Positions 1-8,877 of a stretch of 64,000 bases of DNA are shown here, one piece after another. The stretch spans positions 496,001-560,000 of the forward strand of contig NZ_OZ032160.1 in the NCBI RefSeq assembly GCF_964026585.1, given 5' to 3'. How positions within the stretch are numbered: the stretch's first letter is position 1; each line of letters starts with the position of its first letter. The notes under the pieces are model-generated. The model was not told the origin of the DNA. It made no database searches and saw only the letters and a list, made by a program, of their open reading frames with translations. This stretch comes from Candidatus Endowatersipora endosymbiont of Watersipora subatra (GTDB lineage Bacteria; Pseudomonadota; Alphaproteobacteria; Rhizobiales; Rhizobiaceae). Both the position numbers and the translations under genes were made by a program.

Positions 1-1140
1 AATAGCCCAGATACCATCCTTTTCGCGCAGATGCTTTGATCCGGTTCCTGCACTTTCTTCACCACAAAGACTGATCTCACCGGCCTCAAGTAAATTAACA
101 AAAAATTTCCATCCAGTCGGTGTTTCAAAAACTCTCCTACCCTGAAAGCTCATAACCTGATCAACAGCACGACTTGTTGCCATAGAACGGGCAACAGCAT
201 TAATACCTGACCTATATCCTGGGACCAAATGTGCATTGGCTGCAAGAACTGCAAGACTATCCGAAGCAGTGACAAAACAGTCTTTGCCCACAATCACATT
301 TCTATCCCCATCCCCATCAGAGGCCGTAAAAAGGTCCGGACCGTCACTTGTTATTGCAGAATCGTAAAGAATTTTAGAGTAAACACGATTAGGATCAGGA
401 TGTCCCCCTCCGAAATTCGGACTAGGATTACTATTTAAAATAAAACTCTCATCAACACCTAAAAGATTGATAAAAATTTCTTTTGCATAAGGACCTGTTA
501 CGGCATGCATAGCATCAAATGAAAAGGTAAAGCCATCTTTTATAATTTTTCGGACCAGATCAAAATCAATTAATGATTGCATTAAAAGTGTATAATCATA
601 TACAGGATCAATAATACAGATACGCATAGTGCCTGTATTAATTTCACCAATATTGCTCAAATCTATATCCTCAAAATCTGATATCTGATAATATTGGATA
701 GTTTTCGTTCTTTGATAAACAAGACGATTGAAGATTTCTGGGGCTGGACCACCATTACTAACATTATATTTGATGCCAAAATCACCATCTTGACCTCCAG
801 CATTATGACTTGCTGATAAAATGATGCCACCATAAGCTTTATAGAGACGAATAAGATGAGAAGCCGCAGGAGTCGATAACAGTCCATTTTGACCAACAAT
901 CAATTTTCCAAAACCATTCGCTTGACACATCTTGATGATGACCTGAAGTGCTGTTTCATTGAAGAAACGTCCGTCACCACCTAGAACCAATGTCTGGCCG
1001 TATTTATTGTGAAGACAATCAAATATTGATTGAACAAAATTTTGCAAAAAATGAGGAGTTTGAAATTCACTAACTTTCCTACGTAAGCCTGATGTCCCAG
1101 GTTTTTGATCCCTAAAAGAGATTGTTCGAACAAAAGTCAT
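1..1140 (-). CDS. pgm: Phosphoglucomutase (alpha-D-glucose phosphate-specific), 3' part off the left edge
   Basis: Interconverts glucose 1-phosphate and glucose 6-phosphate in the cytoplasm, linking glycolysis to sugar-nucleotide synthesis. The frame is open from an ATG at 1138-1140 to the window edge and gives 380 residues, so the last third of a roughly 540-aa PGM1-type enzyme is missing. The N-terminus carries the substrate-contact GTSGLRRKV motif. The phosphoserine loop reads LSASHNAGG, where the family usually has SASHNPGG, so a conserved proline is replaced by alanine. The metal-binding loop is DGDGDRN, and GEESAGTGSKHLREKDG is the sugar-binding signature. The family identification is firm. 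Whether the gene is intact beyond position 1 cannot be seen. It stands alone; the tRNA-Gly gene lies upstream on the same strand. Confidence 0.93.
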   Translation of the reverse strand, partial: MTFVRTISFRDQKPGTSGLRRKVSEFQTPHFLQNFVQSIFDCLHNKYGQTLVLGGDGRFFNETALQVIIKMCQANGFGKLIVGQNGLLSTPAASHLIRLYKAYGGIILSASHNAGGQDGDFGIKYNVSNGGPAPEIFNRLVYQRTKTIQYYQISDFEDIDLSNIGEINTGTMRICIIDPVYDYTLLMQSLIDFDLVRKIIKDGFTFSFDAMHAVTGPYAKEIFINLLGVDESFILNSNPSPNFGGGHPDPNRVYSKILYDSAITSDGPDLFTASDGDGDRNVIVGKDCFVTASDSLAVLAANAHLVPGYRSGINAVARSMATSRAVDQVMSFQGRRVFETPTGWKFFVNLLEAGEISLCGEESAGTGSKHLREKDGIWAI

Positions 1141-1313
1141 AAATTCTACTTTATGATCATAATTGAAATGTTGAGTGAAGTCATTTGAGAATTTTATTCT
1201 TCATTATCATGACAGTATTCAAATAATTGAAGACTGTAATAGTATCTCTCTTAAGAAGAAAGACCTCCAATGAGTTGATGATAAGAAAGGATTAGAAAAG
1301 AGCATTAAAAAGA

Positions 1314-1388
1314 TGGAGCGGGCGATGAGAATCGAACTCACGACCCCAACCTTGGCAAGGTTGTGCTCTACCCCTGAGCTACACCCGC
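1314..1388 (-). tRNA. tRNA-Gly (GCC)
   Basis: Read on the minus strand, the 7-bp acceptor stem GCGGGTG pairs with CGCCCGC at the other end (one G-U pair). The D-arm is TAGCTCAGGGGTAGAGC, and the anticodon loop CTTGCCAAG gives anticodon GCC. The T-arm has the canonical GTTCGAATC, and the 3' CCA is encoded. The length is 75 nt including CCA. All arms fold without mismatch apart from G-U. Confidence 0.96.
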
Positions 1389-1466
1389 TTATACTGAAAT
1401 AATAATGACAATGAGTTTATCATCATACAAAAAATATTAGATTGCAATCAGAAAATCTATCTTATG

Positions 1467-2153
1467 TTAACAAATCTTAAGAAAAAGATCTGATCTTGAA
1501 TCCAAAGTCCATAAATCACCTGATGAAATATCAAACCAGGCACCATGAAGGTGAATCTGATTTTTTTTAAGCAAACTCGAAACGTAAGGAAACGTTTTCA
1601 AATTTGAAATTGATTGACGAATCGACTGTTCTTCAAGCTTTCGTTGCAAGTCTTCTCCTGTTTCAGGACCGTTAAGAGAAAAGCAGTCCGCAATAGGTTG
1701 CAAAAAAGAAATCCATTTTCCTATAAAATCATCCGGTGACAATGGATTGCCTATACCACACTCTATCTTTTTTTGAAACGCCTGAATGCCACCACACTGT
1801 CGATGTCCCATTACAATAATATGCTTCACAAACAGTCCTTGAACGGCAAACTCCAAAGCTGCTGATATGCCATAATCTCCATTGGACATGTAAGGTGGTA
1901 TCATATTTCCCACATTGCGTACTACAAACATTTCTCCATGGGCTGCTTGAAAAATAACCTCAGGAGACGAACGAGAATCACAACAAGCAATAACCATGAT
2001 TTCTGGCTTTTGCCCCGTTTTAGCTAATTCTAGATAACGCTCACTCTCATCAATTAAGCGATGATTCCTAAAACAATGGTAACCATCGAGAAGTTTTTGC
2101 GGGAATCCATCAGATATAACAGCAGATTCAGTTCCCTCGAGTATTTTAGTCAC
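1467..2153 (-). CDS. can: Beta-class carbonic anhydrase
   Basis: Zinc enzyme that interconverts CO2 and bicarbonate; in bacteria it mainly supplies bicarbonate for carboxylation reactions. At 228 aa it has the normal family length. The zinc and catalytic residues are visible as the CxDSR motif in IACCDSR (Cys57, Asp59, Arg61) and the HxxC motif in GHRQCGG (His117, Cys120). Around residues 77-87 FVVRNVGNMIP is also typical. The first 14 or so residues are a poorly conserved extension, so the true start may be slightly inside. The start lies 5 bp after the stop of the Trm112-like gene, which suggests co-transcription. Confidence 0.95.
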   Translation of the reverse strand: MTKILEGTESAVISDGFPQKLLDGYHCFRNHRLIDESERYLELAKTGQKPEIMVIACCDSRSSPEVIFQAAHGEMFVVRNVGNMIPPYMSNGDYGISAALEFAVQGLFVKHIIVMGHRQCGGIQAFQKKIECGIGNPLSPDDFIGKWISFLQPIADCFSLNGPETGEDLQRKLEEQSIRQSISNLKTFPYVSSLLKKNQIHLHGAWFDISSGDLWTLDSRSDLFLKIC

Positions 2154-2158
2154 AACAT

Positions 2159-2350
2159 CTATCTTTCTTTAGACAATTCTTGCTCAGGATCAAGCTCTCG
2201 ACTTTCTGATATCAGAAGAATCGGTATACCATCACGAATCGGGAAAGCCAGTCCTGCGGTTTGGGAAATCAATTCCTGTGCTACTTCATCATAATCAAGG
2301 ACAGCTTTCGTCTTCGGACAAACTAACAAATCTAGCATTTTTCTATCCAT
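2159..2350 (-). CDS. Trm112 / UPF0434 family small protein
   Basis: A 63-aa protein of the Trm112-like (YcaR, UPF0434) family, small zinc-ribbon-derived proteins that in other organisms act as methyltransferase partners; the bacterial role is not settled. The sequence opens [20 protein letters not shown] and ends its core with the family hallmark [13 protein letters not shown]. Only one cysteine of a possible zinc knuckle is left (LVCP), which is common in the bacterial branch. A longer reading from 2395 adds 15 non-conserved residues, so I chose the internal ATG at 2348-2350. It sits immediately upstream of the carbonic anhydrase. Confidence 0.88.
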   Translation of the reverse strand: MDRKMLDLLVCPKTKAVLDYDEVAQELISQTAGLAFPIRDGIPILLISESRELDPEQELSKER

Positions 2351-2686
2351 TTTAGGGTTCGAATCACAAAGAGTAAAACTCTTTATAAGGATCAATGTTA
2401 ACCAGACAGAGTCGCTTAGCTTTTTGTAGATATAATGTTTTTTTCATTTATAAGTCCCCAATAACGGGTATATACGATGCAATATTCTCGTAACGACTTG
2501 AAGAAATAATGACAGACATCGAAAAAAATAGAAAAGGATTTCAGATTGCAAAAGGAACTGGCCATTTTTCAAAAACCTGACTCAATCAGGATCCACTAAA
2601 TCAGATCTATATCAAAGAACATAATGGAATAAACCTCACTTTTTTCACCGTTCAGTTCTTAGTTTCTTAATTTAGCATAGAGGCTG
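2351..2686. other. Gap of 336 bp with no recognisable gene, downstream of nuoD
   Basis: No open frame of useful length and no tRNA or hairpin stands out. In most alphaproteobacteria nuoE would follow nuoD here. I looked in the minus-strand frames for NuoE-like cysteine motifs and saw none. Confidence 0.5.
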
Positions 2687-3922
2687 TTATCGATCTACCT
2701 CACCAAAAACAATATCAAGCGATCCTAGGATCGCACTTACATCTGCGAGTTGGTATCCTTTGCATAGAAAATTCATCGCCTGAAGGTGAGCAAAACCAGG
2801 TGCTCGAAGTTTACAACGATAAGGTTTGTTCGAACCATCAGAGACCAGGTAGACTCCAAATTCGCCTTTAGGTGCTTCAACCGCTGCATAGACCTCGCCA
2901 ACTGGTACTCTAAATCCTTCCGTATAGAGCTTGAAGTGATGAATGAGCGCTTCCATTGACTGCTTCATTTCTGATCGTATGGGGGCAACGACTTTCCTAT
3001 CAATTGATGAAACAGGCCCATTTCTATCTGTCTTTTTAAGCCTCCTAACACATTGCTTGATGATTTTTACGGATTCACGCATTTCCAGCATTCGAATCAG
3101 ATAACGATCATAATTATCACAATTCTTACCGACCGGAATTTCAAAATCAAGTTCACTATAAACTTCATAAGGCTGAGAACGACGTAAATCCCAAGCAGCA
3201 CCAGAGCCACGAATCATAACACCAGAAAATCCTAAAGCCCAAGCATCTTCAAGACTGATAATGCCAATATCCACGTTACGCTGTTTAAAAATACGGTTAT
3301 TAGTTAACAACTTCTCGATATCATCACAAATTTTCAAAAAAGGATCACACCAATCGCCAATATCATCAACAAGTCCTGCAGGTAAATCCTGATGTACACC
3401 GCCAGGACGAAAATAAGCAGCGTGCATGCGGGAACCAGAGGCCCTTTCATAGAATATCATTAATTTTTCCCGTTCTTCAAATCCCCAAAGCGGAGGCGTC
3501 AAGGCACCAACATCCATCGCTTGAGTAGTGATATTCAAAATATGAGAAAGAATTCTCCCTATTTCAGAATACAAGACACGTATCACCTGGGCTCTTTTAG
3601 GGATTTCAAGATCCATAAGTTTTTCAATTGCTAAACAAAATGCATGCTCCTGATTCATAGGCGCCACATAGTCGAGCCGATCAAAATAAGGAAGCGCCTG
3701 CAAATAAGTCTTTTGCTCAATAAGTTTTTCAGTTCCACGATGCAGCAAACCAATATGAGGATCTACTCGTTCAACTACTTCTCCATCTAATTCCAGTACT
3801 AATCTTAAGACACCGTGGGCTGCAGGATGCTGAGGTCCAAAGTTAATATTAAAATTTCTTATGTCGGGTTCATTTCTTATGTTGACTTCAGGAATATCCT
3901 GTTGACTTTCAGACATTACCAA
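2687..3922 (-). CDS. nuoD: NADH-quinone oxidoreductase subunit D (49-kDa subunit)
   Basis: Subunit of the peripheral arm of respiratory complex I, forming the quinone-binding cavity with NuoB. At 411 aa it is full length. It carries the family signatures [14 protein letters not shown] near residue 30, [14 protein letters not shown], and the C-terminal stretch with [15 protein letters not shown] and [13 protein letters not shown]. The N-terminal 20 or so residues are a variable acidic leader; M1 and M3 are both possible starts. It is the last gene of the nuoA-B-C-D run, 64 bp after nuoC. The rest of the usual operon (nuoE onward) does not follow. Confidence 0.98.
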   Translation of the reverse strand: MVMSESQQDIPEVNIRNEPDIRNFNINFGPQHPAAHGVLRLVLELDGEVVERVDPHIGLLHRGTEKLIEQKTYLQALPYFDRLDYVAPMNQEHAFCLAIEKLMDLEIPKRAQVIRVLYSEIGRILSHILNITTQAMDVGALTPPLWGFEEREKLMIFYERASGSRMHAAYFRPGGVHQDLPAGLVDDIGDWCDPFLKICDDIEKLLTNNRIFKQRNVDIGIISLEDAWALGFSGVMIRGSGAAWDLRRSQPYEVYSELDFEIPVGKNCDNYDRYLIRMLEMRESVKIIKQCVRRLKKTDRNGPVSSIDRKVVAPIRSEMKQSMEALIHHFKLYTEGFRVPVGEVYAAVEAPKGEFGVYLVSDGSNKPYRCKLRAPGFAHLQAMNFLCKGYQLADVSAILGSLDIVFGEVDR

Positions 3923-3986
3923 TCCTCTAAAAAATCAAGAGGGCTTCGAATAACGAGAATAAGTTTGAGGAAATAATGAAGACTTC

Positions 3987-4589
3987 TTAATCTGTTTTTT
4001 CGTCGCCTCTTAAAAGATAATTCGTTCCTTCCCATTGTGAAATAAAATCAAAATTTCTGAATTCCTGATGGAAGTGAACAGGTTCATAGATAACGCGTTT
4101 TTGTTCAACATCATATCGTACTTCAGTAAATCCGGAGAGCGGAAAATCTTTTCTTAGGGGATAGCCTTCAAATCCATAATCTGTCAGAAGACGCCGCAAA
4201 TCAGGATGTCCACTAAACAAGATACCATACATATCATAAACTTCGCGCTCAAACCAGTCTGCACCAGGAAACAATCCAACAACACTCGGCATCAAAATAT
4301 CAGGATGAAGATTGACTTTTACCCGAACTCTAAGATTCTGACGCGGACTTAGCAAATGATAAACAACTTCAAAACGGTTCTCTCGCTCAGGGTAGTCAAC
4401 ACCACATATGTCAATGATCGAAATAAACTGGGTTTGAACATCATCACGTAGAAAACGAAGTAAACAAACAATATGATCTGGCGAAGAAATAATAGTTATC
4501 TCATTATAGAGAACAGAAATGTCTAATACCTCATTAGACCTATGCTCGTAAACATAGGTCTTCAATTCATTCAGAAATGAGTTATCCAC
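3987..4589 (-). CDS. nuoC: NADH-quinone oxidoreductase subunit C (30-kDa subunit)
   Basis: Scaffold subunit of the complex I peripheral arm that contacts NuoD and NuoB. The 200-aa protein has the NuoC hallmark region near residues 105-155: [37 protein letters not shown] and [13 protein letters not shown]. It is a separate subunit here, not fused to NuoD as in enterobacteria, which is normal for alphaproteobacteria. The start lies 9 bp downstream of the nuoB stop, so the two are clearly translated from one message. Confidence 0.98.
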   Translation of the reverse strand: MDNSFLNELKTYVYEHRSNEVLDISVLYNEITIISSPDHIVCLLRFLRDDVQTQFISIIDICGVDYPERENRFEVVYHLLSPRQNLRVRVKVNLHPDILMPSVVGLFPGADWFEREVYDMYGILFSGHPDLRRLLTDYGFEGYPLRKDFPLSGFTEVRYDVEQKRVIYEPVHFHQEFRNFDFISQWEGTNYLLRGDEKTD

Positions 4590-4598
4590 TGATTATCC

Positions 4599-5126
4599 TT
4601 ATCTCTCAATCGTCCCAACGCGTCTGATTTTCTTCTGTAAAAGTAAAACGCCGTATAATAACGCTTCAGCCGTTGGTGGACAACCCGGTACGTAAATATC
4701 AACTGGCACAATGCGATCACATCCACGGACAACAGAATAGGAATAGTGATAATATCCACCACCATTAGCACAAGAACCCATGGAAATTACATAACGGGGC
4801 TCTGGCATTTGATCATAAACTTTACGGAGCGCAGGAGCCATTTTGTTTGTCAATGTTCCTGCAACAATCATGACATCCGACTGACGAGGTGAAGCCCTAG
4901 GAGCAAAACCAAACCGTTCAGCATCATAGCGCGGCATAGATAACTGCATCATCTCAACGGCACAGCACGCTAAACCAAAGGTCATCCACATTAAAGAACC
5001 GGTACGTGCCCAGGTGATCAACTGATCTGCAGAAGTTACAAGAAAACCTTTATCTGTCAATCTACCAGTAATTTCTTGAAAGGAAGCGTTCTGTTTGTCT
5101 ATCAACTTTCTATCAACTTTATCCAT
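4599..5126 (-). CDS. nuoB: NADH-quinone oxidoreductase subunit B (20-kDa, PSST subunit)
   Basis: Carries iron-sulfur cluster N2, the last electron carrier before ubiquinone in complex I. The four cluster ligands are present: adjacent Cys54 and Cys55 in [10 protein letters not shown], Cys119 in MGSCANGGG and Cys149 in VPGCPPTAE. The length (175 aa) is normal. The protein appears functional, so complex I is probably still used despite the break in the operon. It lies between nuoA (63 bp upstream) and nuoC (9 bp downstream). Confidence 0.98.
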   Translation of the reverse strand: MDKVDRKLIDKQNASFQEITGRLTDKGFLVTSADQLITWARTGSLMWMTFGLACCAVEMMQLSMPRYDAERFGFAPRASPRQSDVMIVAGTLTNKMAPALRKVYDQMPEPRYVISMGSCANGGGYYHYSYSVVRGCDRIVPVDIYVPGCPPTAEALLYGVLLLQKKIRRVGTIER

Positions 5127-5189
5127 AAGATTTTTTGGGGCCTCTCTAAAAAAGTACCTTTCAGGTTAATCATAAATGGAGTTTTTTTA

Positions 5190-5555
5190 TTAGTCCCATT
5201 CAAGCGCCCCTTTTTTCCATTCATATATAAATCCAATAGTTAGAATACCGAGAAAAATCATCATAGACCAGAATCCAAACCACCCCATATTACTGAAACT
5301 TAAGGACCAAGGAAGGAGAAAAACGAATTCCAGATCAAAAATAATAAAAAGAATAGCCACAAGATAAAAGCGTACATCGAATTTCATACGTGCATCATCA
5401 AAAGCGTTAAATCCACACTCATAAGGGGATAGTTTTTCATCGTCAGGTGCGCGAAAAGCAATTAAAAATGGTGAAATCAACAAGGCTATACAGATAAGAA
5501 AAGAAACGCCCATAAAAATAAAAACAGGTAAATATGAAGTAATCAATTGTTCCAT
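5190..5555 (-). CDS. nuoA: NADH-quinone oxidoreductase subunit A
   Basis: Small membrane subunit of complex I at the junction of the two arms. The 121-aa protein has three predicted membrane helices (about residues 10-32, 64-84 and 90-112). The conserved cysteine loop reads [23 protein letters not shown], shown here in part because it is the family's diagnostic stretch between helices 1 and 2. It is the promoter-proximal gene of nuoABCD. About 200 bp separate it from the divergent tRNA-Asp gene, so its promoter should lie there. Confidence 0.97.
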   Translation of the reverse strand: MEQLITSYLPVFIFMGVSFLICIALLISPFLIAFRAPDDEKLSPYECGFNAFDDARMKFDVRFYLVAILFIIFDLEFVFLLPWSLSFSNMGWFGFWSMMIFLGILTIGFIYEWKKGALEWD

Positions 5556-5702
5556 GATTTTTTTAAGAGCTCCTTGTTAAAAACTGAACCAGAATTTTCA
5601 TTTGAAATGCAAGTTTCAATTTTGTCAACTTCCTAATTCTTTAAATATGTAATTTTAAGTTTGTTGTTTGAACAATCTCCTAAAAGATCGCTAAAACTTT
5701 TC

Positions 5703-5732
5703 TTGACATATACTGAAACTTATTCTTATGAG
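5703..5732 (+). promoter_or_regulatory. Putative sigma-70 promoter for tRNA-Asp and tRNA-Val
   Basis: A perfect -35 hexamer TTGACA (5703-5708) is followed after 18 bp by TATGAG (5727-5732), a 4-of-6 match to the -10 box. The expected start would be about 20 bp before the tRNA-Asp gene, a normal tRNA leader distance. Confidence 0.5.
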
Positions 5733-5758
5733 AGAGAGTAATCTTTTAAAAAGTACTC

Positions 5759-5835
5759 GCGGGTGTAGCTCAGTTGGTTAGAGTGCCGGCCTGTCACGCC
5801 GGAGGTCGCGGGTTCGAGTCCCGTCACTCGCGCCA
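5759..5835 (+). tRNA. tRNA-Asp (GTC)
   Basis: The acceptor stem GCGGGTG pairs with CACTCGC (one G-U), the D-arm is TAGCTCAGTTGGTTAGAG, and the anticodon stem CCGGC/GCCGG encloses CTGTCAC, giving GTC. The T-arm is GGGTTCGAGTCCC and CCA is encoded. The length is 77 nt. It lies 12 bp upstream of tRNA-Val and is presumably co-transcribed with it. Confidence 0.97.
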
Positions 5836-5847
5836 TATCTGAAAGAA

Positions 5848-5923
<76 letters not shown>

Positions 5924-6046
5924 GAATACCAGACTAAGACTGAGCTAATCATCTGACAAATTCTGAGTACGAAATGTCCGATCTGTTTTGAACGGTAATA
6001 ATTGAAACCGAGGTTCATCGTAAAATTATGGAGTAAGATCAAATAA

Positions 6047-6535
6047 CTACTTGCAACTGACCAGCCAAACATCATTAATGGGATGTTCTAATGCATTGAG
6101 ACTAGGGCTTTCAGCAACCATCCAACCCGTAAAGACTCGTCGGATTTGATTATCAAAAGTGATCTCGTCAATTTCAAGAAAAACCGTGGTTTTAGGTGGC
6201 TCGCTGATCGGACGAGAATAACATACACGTGGTGTAATTCGCAGTTGACCAAACCGAACTGTCTCGTTAATAGGTATGCTAAATTTTGTTATTCGACCGG
6301 TAATTTTATCGATTCCGTAAAGCATGGTAATCGGATTTTCGATCCCTTTCGCGATTGCTAGATAGGGAAAAAGGAAAAGGGTCAGAAAAAGCGGATTCAC
6401 CAATAATTTAAGTGATGAGAAATATTGGTAAAGTCCTGAAATGGCTGAAAATTCTGGATATAGTATAAAATTGATAGAGAATCTTCTAGAGAATCTTCTA
6501 GGGAGTCCAGGCTTCATAATCGCCAGCGCCAGCAT
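6047..6535 (-). CDS. DUF2155 domain-containing exported protein
   Basis: Alphaproteobacterial protein of unknown function that usually follows the NDUFA12-like gene, as here. The 162-aa product has a long N-terminal region ending in a hydrophobic segment (about residues 44-62), likely a signal peptide or anchor. The DUF2155 core follows: MLYGIDKITGRITKF, a conserved PRVCYSRP motif, TVFLEIDEI and the GWMVAESPSLNALEHPINDVW region near the end. The start is uncertain: the ATG at 6535 makes it overlap the NDUFA12 gene by 38 bp, and a second ATG lies at 6517. A 12-bp tandem repeat lies in the overlap and produces an RRFSRRFS duplication in the leader. Confidence 0.85.
   Translation of the reverse strand: MLALAIMKPGLPRRFSRRFSINFILYPEFSAISGLYQYFSSLKLLVNPLFLTLFLFPYLAIAKGIENPITMLYGIDKITGRITKFSIPINETVRFGQLRITPRVCYSRPISEPPKTTVFLEIDEITFDNQIRRVFTGWMVAESPSLNALEHPINDVWLVSCK
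6477..6500. repeat. Perfect 12-bp tandem duplication (GAGAATCTTCTA x2)
   Basis: Two adjacent identical copies of GAGAATCTTCTA. The duplication is in frame for the DUF2155 leader (RRFS twice), and its right end contains the TAG stop of the NDUFA12-like gene on the minus strand. Confidence 0.9.
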
Positions 6536-6890
6536 TCTCTTTTTTCTGACCTGCTATCGAAATGTTAGGATTATAGACTTGAGATCTCCCAGTCTTATTT
6601 TCCTTATTCTTATTATGTCTCATCTTCCCATTGCGTTCCCCATCCCCATGGTCCGTATTTGAAGGCACTAAATCTGTTCGATGGTGAATCCAGCTATGCC
6701 ATCTTACAGGAATGCGAGTTGCCTCAATCGGCCCATGATAGATAACCCAACGTCGATCTTCGCAACTCTGGTAATAAGTATTACCGTCCTCATCTTTTCC
6801 TACTTTTTTCCCTTTACGCCAAGTAAAAAAACGAGTTCCCAGAGTTTGTCCATTCCACCAGGTAAAAATTTCTAATATGAACTTCCTCAT
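6498..6890 (-). CDS. NDUFA12 / B17.2-like complex I accessory subunit
   Basis: Homologue of mitochondrial complex I subunit NDUFA12, one of the few accessory subunits already present in alphaproteobacteria. The 130-aa protein begins MRKFILEIFTWWNGQTLGTR. It contains the family landmarks GTRFFTW, GKDEDGNTYYQ, DRRWVIYHG and PIEATRIPVRWHSWIHHRTD, and it ends in the conserved GDYEAWTP tail. The region between about residues 75 and 115 is low-complexity and asparagine/lysine rich. It supports the view that complex I assembly is retained. The gene precedes and overlaps DUF2155. Confidence 0.95.
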   Translation of the reverse strand: MRKFILEIFTWWNGQTLGTRFFTWRKGKKVGKDEDGNTYYQSCEDRRWVIYHGPIEATRIPVRWHSWIHHRTDLVPSNTDHGDGERNGKMRHNKNKENKTGRSQVYNPNISIAGQKKENAGAGDYEAWTP

Positions 6891-7091
6891 AACAAATTAT
6901 CTAAAGAGATAGAGGGGGCATTCTTCCCTAAAATTTTTATTAAGTCCACAGATCATACCTCTTATCCAAGATTCATCTTCTCTAAAAATCAGTAATTTAT
7001 TATTGATAAATTAGAATTCTTCTCAGCATCTTGAATTCTAACCATGCAGAAAGATCAGACATCAATCCCTAACTTCTTGAAACCGAAATTT

Positions 7092-7167
<76 letters not shown>

Positions 7168-7184
7168 GCTGTCCAAAATAAATA

Positions 7185-7213
7185 TTTCTACCGTGTATAA
7201 AATCTGTATTCAA
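7185..7213 (-). promoter_or_regulatory. Putative promoter of tRNA-Trp
   Basis: On the minus strand TTGAAT (7213-7208) is followed after 17 bp by TAGAAA (7190-7185). Each is a 4-of-6 match or better to the -35 and -10 boxes, and the spacing to the tRNA is appropriate. Confidence 0.35.
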
Positions 7214-7270
7214 GCCGTTTGATAAACTAGATCAGTAAATTTGCTTAGGATTCTTATTTATTGAATGAAT

Positions 7271-8716
7271 TTAGATATGGAGGGCACGACCCTCAGAATC
7301 CAGTACGCTTTCATGCATCACTTCTGATAGAGTCGGATGAGGGAAAACAGTATTTATCAATTCCTCTTCAGTGGTTTCTAAATTCATTGCGACAACGAAT
7401 CCCTGTATCAATTCAGTCACTTCAACCCCAATCATATGGACACCAAGCAATTGCCCATTATCAAGATCAAATATGGTTTTTATTAATCCTTCTGATTCCC
7501 CAAAAGCTAAGGCCTTACCATTTCCTGAAAATGGAAAGCGTCCTATCTTCACCTTCTTTCCTGCTTTTTGGGTTGCACCTTCTGTCATACCAAGATTAGC
7601 AATTTGCGGGTCACAATAAGTACATCCTGGTATCATCTCTTTATTCAAAGGACGGGGATTCAGTCCAGCTATCTTTTCAACACAAACTATACCCTCATGA
7701 CTCGCTTTGTGTGCTAACATAGGCGAGCCTGCAATATCACCAATTGCGTAAATTCCTGGAACATTAGTAGCACCATAAGAATCAACTAATATGATATCAT
7801 GGTCATGAGCAATGCCCAAATTATCAAGTCCTAACCCTTCGATATTTCCAACTACCCCAACAGCTGACACAATGTATTCAGCAGAGATATTCTTCGTTAA
7901 TCCATCTTTGTCTTCTATGGTAGCTAGAATACTGTTATCCTCTTTTGAAAAAGAGATAACTTTTGAATCAAGAATTATCCTCACACCCTTTTTTTCAAAT
8001 TGCTTCTTTACATGATCAGATATTTCTTGATCTTCAACCGGCATCACTTGATTCATTAACTCAATAACGGTGACAGTCGAACCCAAAGTGTTATAAAAGG
8101 AAGCAAGCTCCATGCCTATTGATCCAGATCCCATGATAATAAGCGATTTAGGTATGATCTTCGGAACAAGTGCTTCAAAATATGACCAGATTCTTTTACC
8201 ATCAACTTCTATACCAGAAAGTTGCTTTGGACGGGCACCTGTCGCAATAATAACATGGTTCGCATGATAACTTCCCTCCCCTAATATTTTTTCAGGAACA
8301 GGATGCTGAAGGTGACGGTAAGAAGTCTTATTCGTAAATTTTGAAACCGTTATTTCACCCAATTTCGTGAGATGACCTTGTCCCCAGATGACATCGATTT
8401 TATTTTTTTCTAGCAAGAATCTAACTCCTTCATTAAGTTTTCTAGAAATAGAACGGGAGCGATTTACGATGTCCTTGATGTCGAAACTATGGTTTTCTAC
8501 CTTCAAACCGAAACTTTTGGCATTGCTCATATATCGATAAATTTCAGCGGACCGAAGTAAAGCTTTGCTAGGAATACAGCCCCAATTGAGGCAAATACCC
8601 CCGAGATGTTCACGCTCAACAATGGCTGTTTTAAGGCCCAACTGAGCAGCTCGAATTGCTGCTACATAACCACCAGGTCCGGATCCAACAACAATCAAAT
8701 CATAAAAGTAAGACAT
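7271..8716 (-). CDS. lpd: Dihydrolipoyl dehydrogenase (E3)
   Basis: Flavoprotein that reoxidises the lipoyl arms of the 2-oxoacid dehydrogenase complexes with NAD+. From the ATG at 8714-8716 it is 481 aa, the usual length. The FAD-binding GxGxxG is at the N-terminus (VVGSGPGGYVAAI), the redox-active disulfide is GGICLNWGCIPSK, and the NAD-binding motif is IMGSGSIGMELASF. The C-terminal active-site His-Glu pair lies in FPHPTLSEVMHE. An AAGG ribosome-binding site is 9-10 bp upstream of this ATG; the longer open frame to 8809 adds non-homologous sequence. It is the last gene of the pdh cluster. Confidence 0.97.
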   Translation of the reverse strand: MSYFYDLIVVGSGPGGYVAAIRAAQLGLKTAIVEREHLGGICLNWGCIPSKALLRSAEIYRYMSNAKSFGLKVENHSFDIKDIVNRSRSISRKLNEGVRFLLEKNKIDVIWGQGHLTKLGEITVSKFTNKTSYRHLQHPVPEKILGEGSYHANHVIIATGARPKQLSGIEVDGKRIWSYFEALVPKIIPKSLIIMGSGSIGMELASFYNTLGSTVTVIELMNQVMPVEDQEISDHVKKQFEKKGVRIILDSKVISFSKEDNSILATIEDKDGLTKNISAEYIVSAVGVVGNIEGLGLDNLGIAHDHDIILVDSYGATNVPGIYAIGDIAGSPMLAHKASHEGIVCVEKIAGLNPRPLNKEMIPGCTYCDPQIANLGMTEGATQKAGKKVKIGRFPFSGNGKALAFGESEGLIKTIFDLDNGQLLGVHMIGVEVTELIQGFVVAMNLETTEEELINTVFPHPTLSEVMHESVLDSEGRALHI

Positions 8717-8877
8717 GAAAAACCTTATTAAAACAAGTGTATTATGAGGAAAGAGTGGAGGTTTCTTCCAAAAAGAAGAACTCTTCAGCAGTAATTGGCT
8801 GAGCACCAATAACTATAATCAACTCTTTTACTAATCCAGAATTATCATAAAAAATAACTAAGCTTAAGCTATCTCCA

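Noticed and set aside
663-899. Minus-strand 78-aa frame near the left end
   Set aside because: Out-of-frame reading inside pgm, which is open through the whole stretch.
4571-4771. Minus-strand open frame of 66 aa within nuoB/nuoC
   Set aside because: Lies in the wrong frame inside well-conserved nuoB, whose cysteines are all in the other frame.
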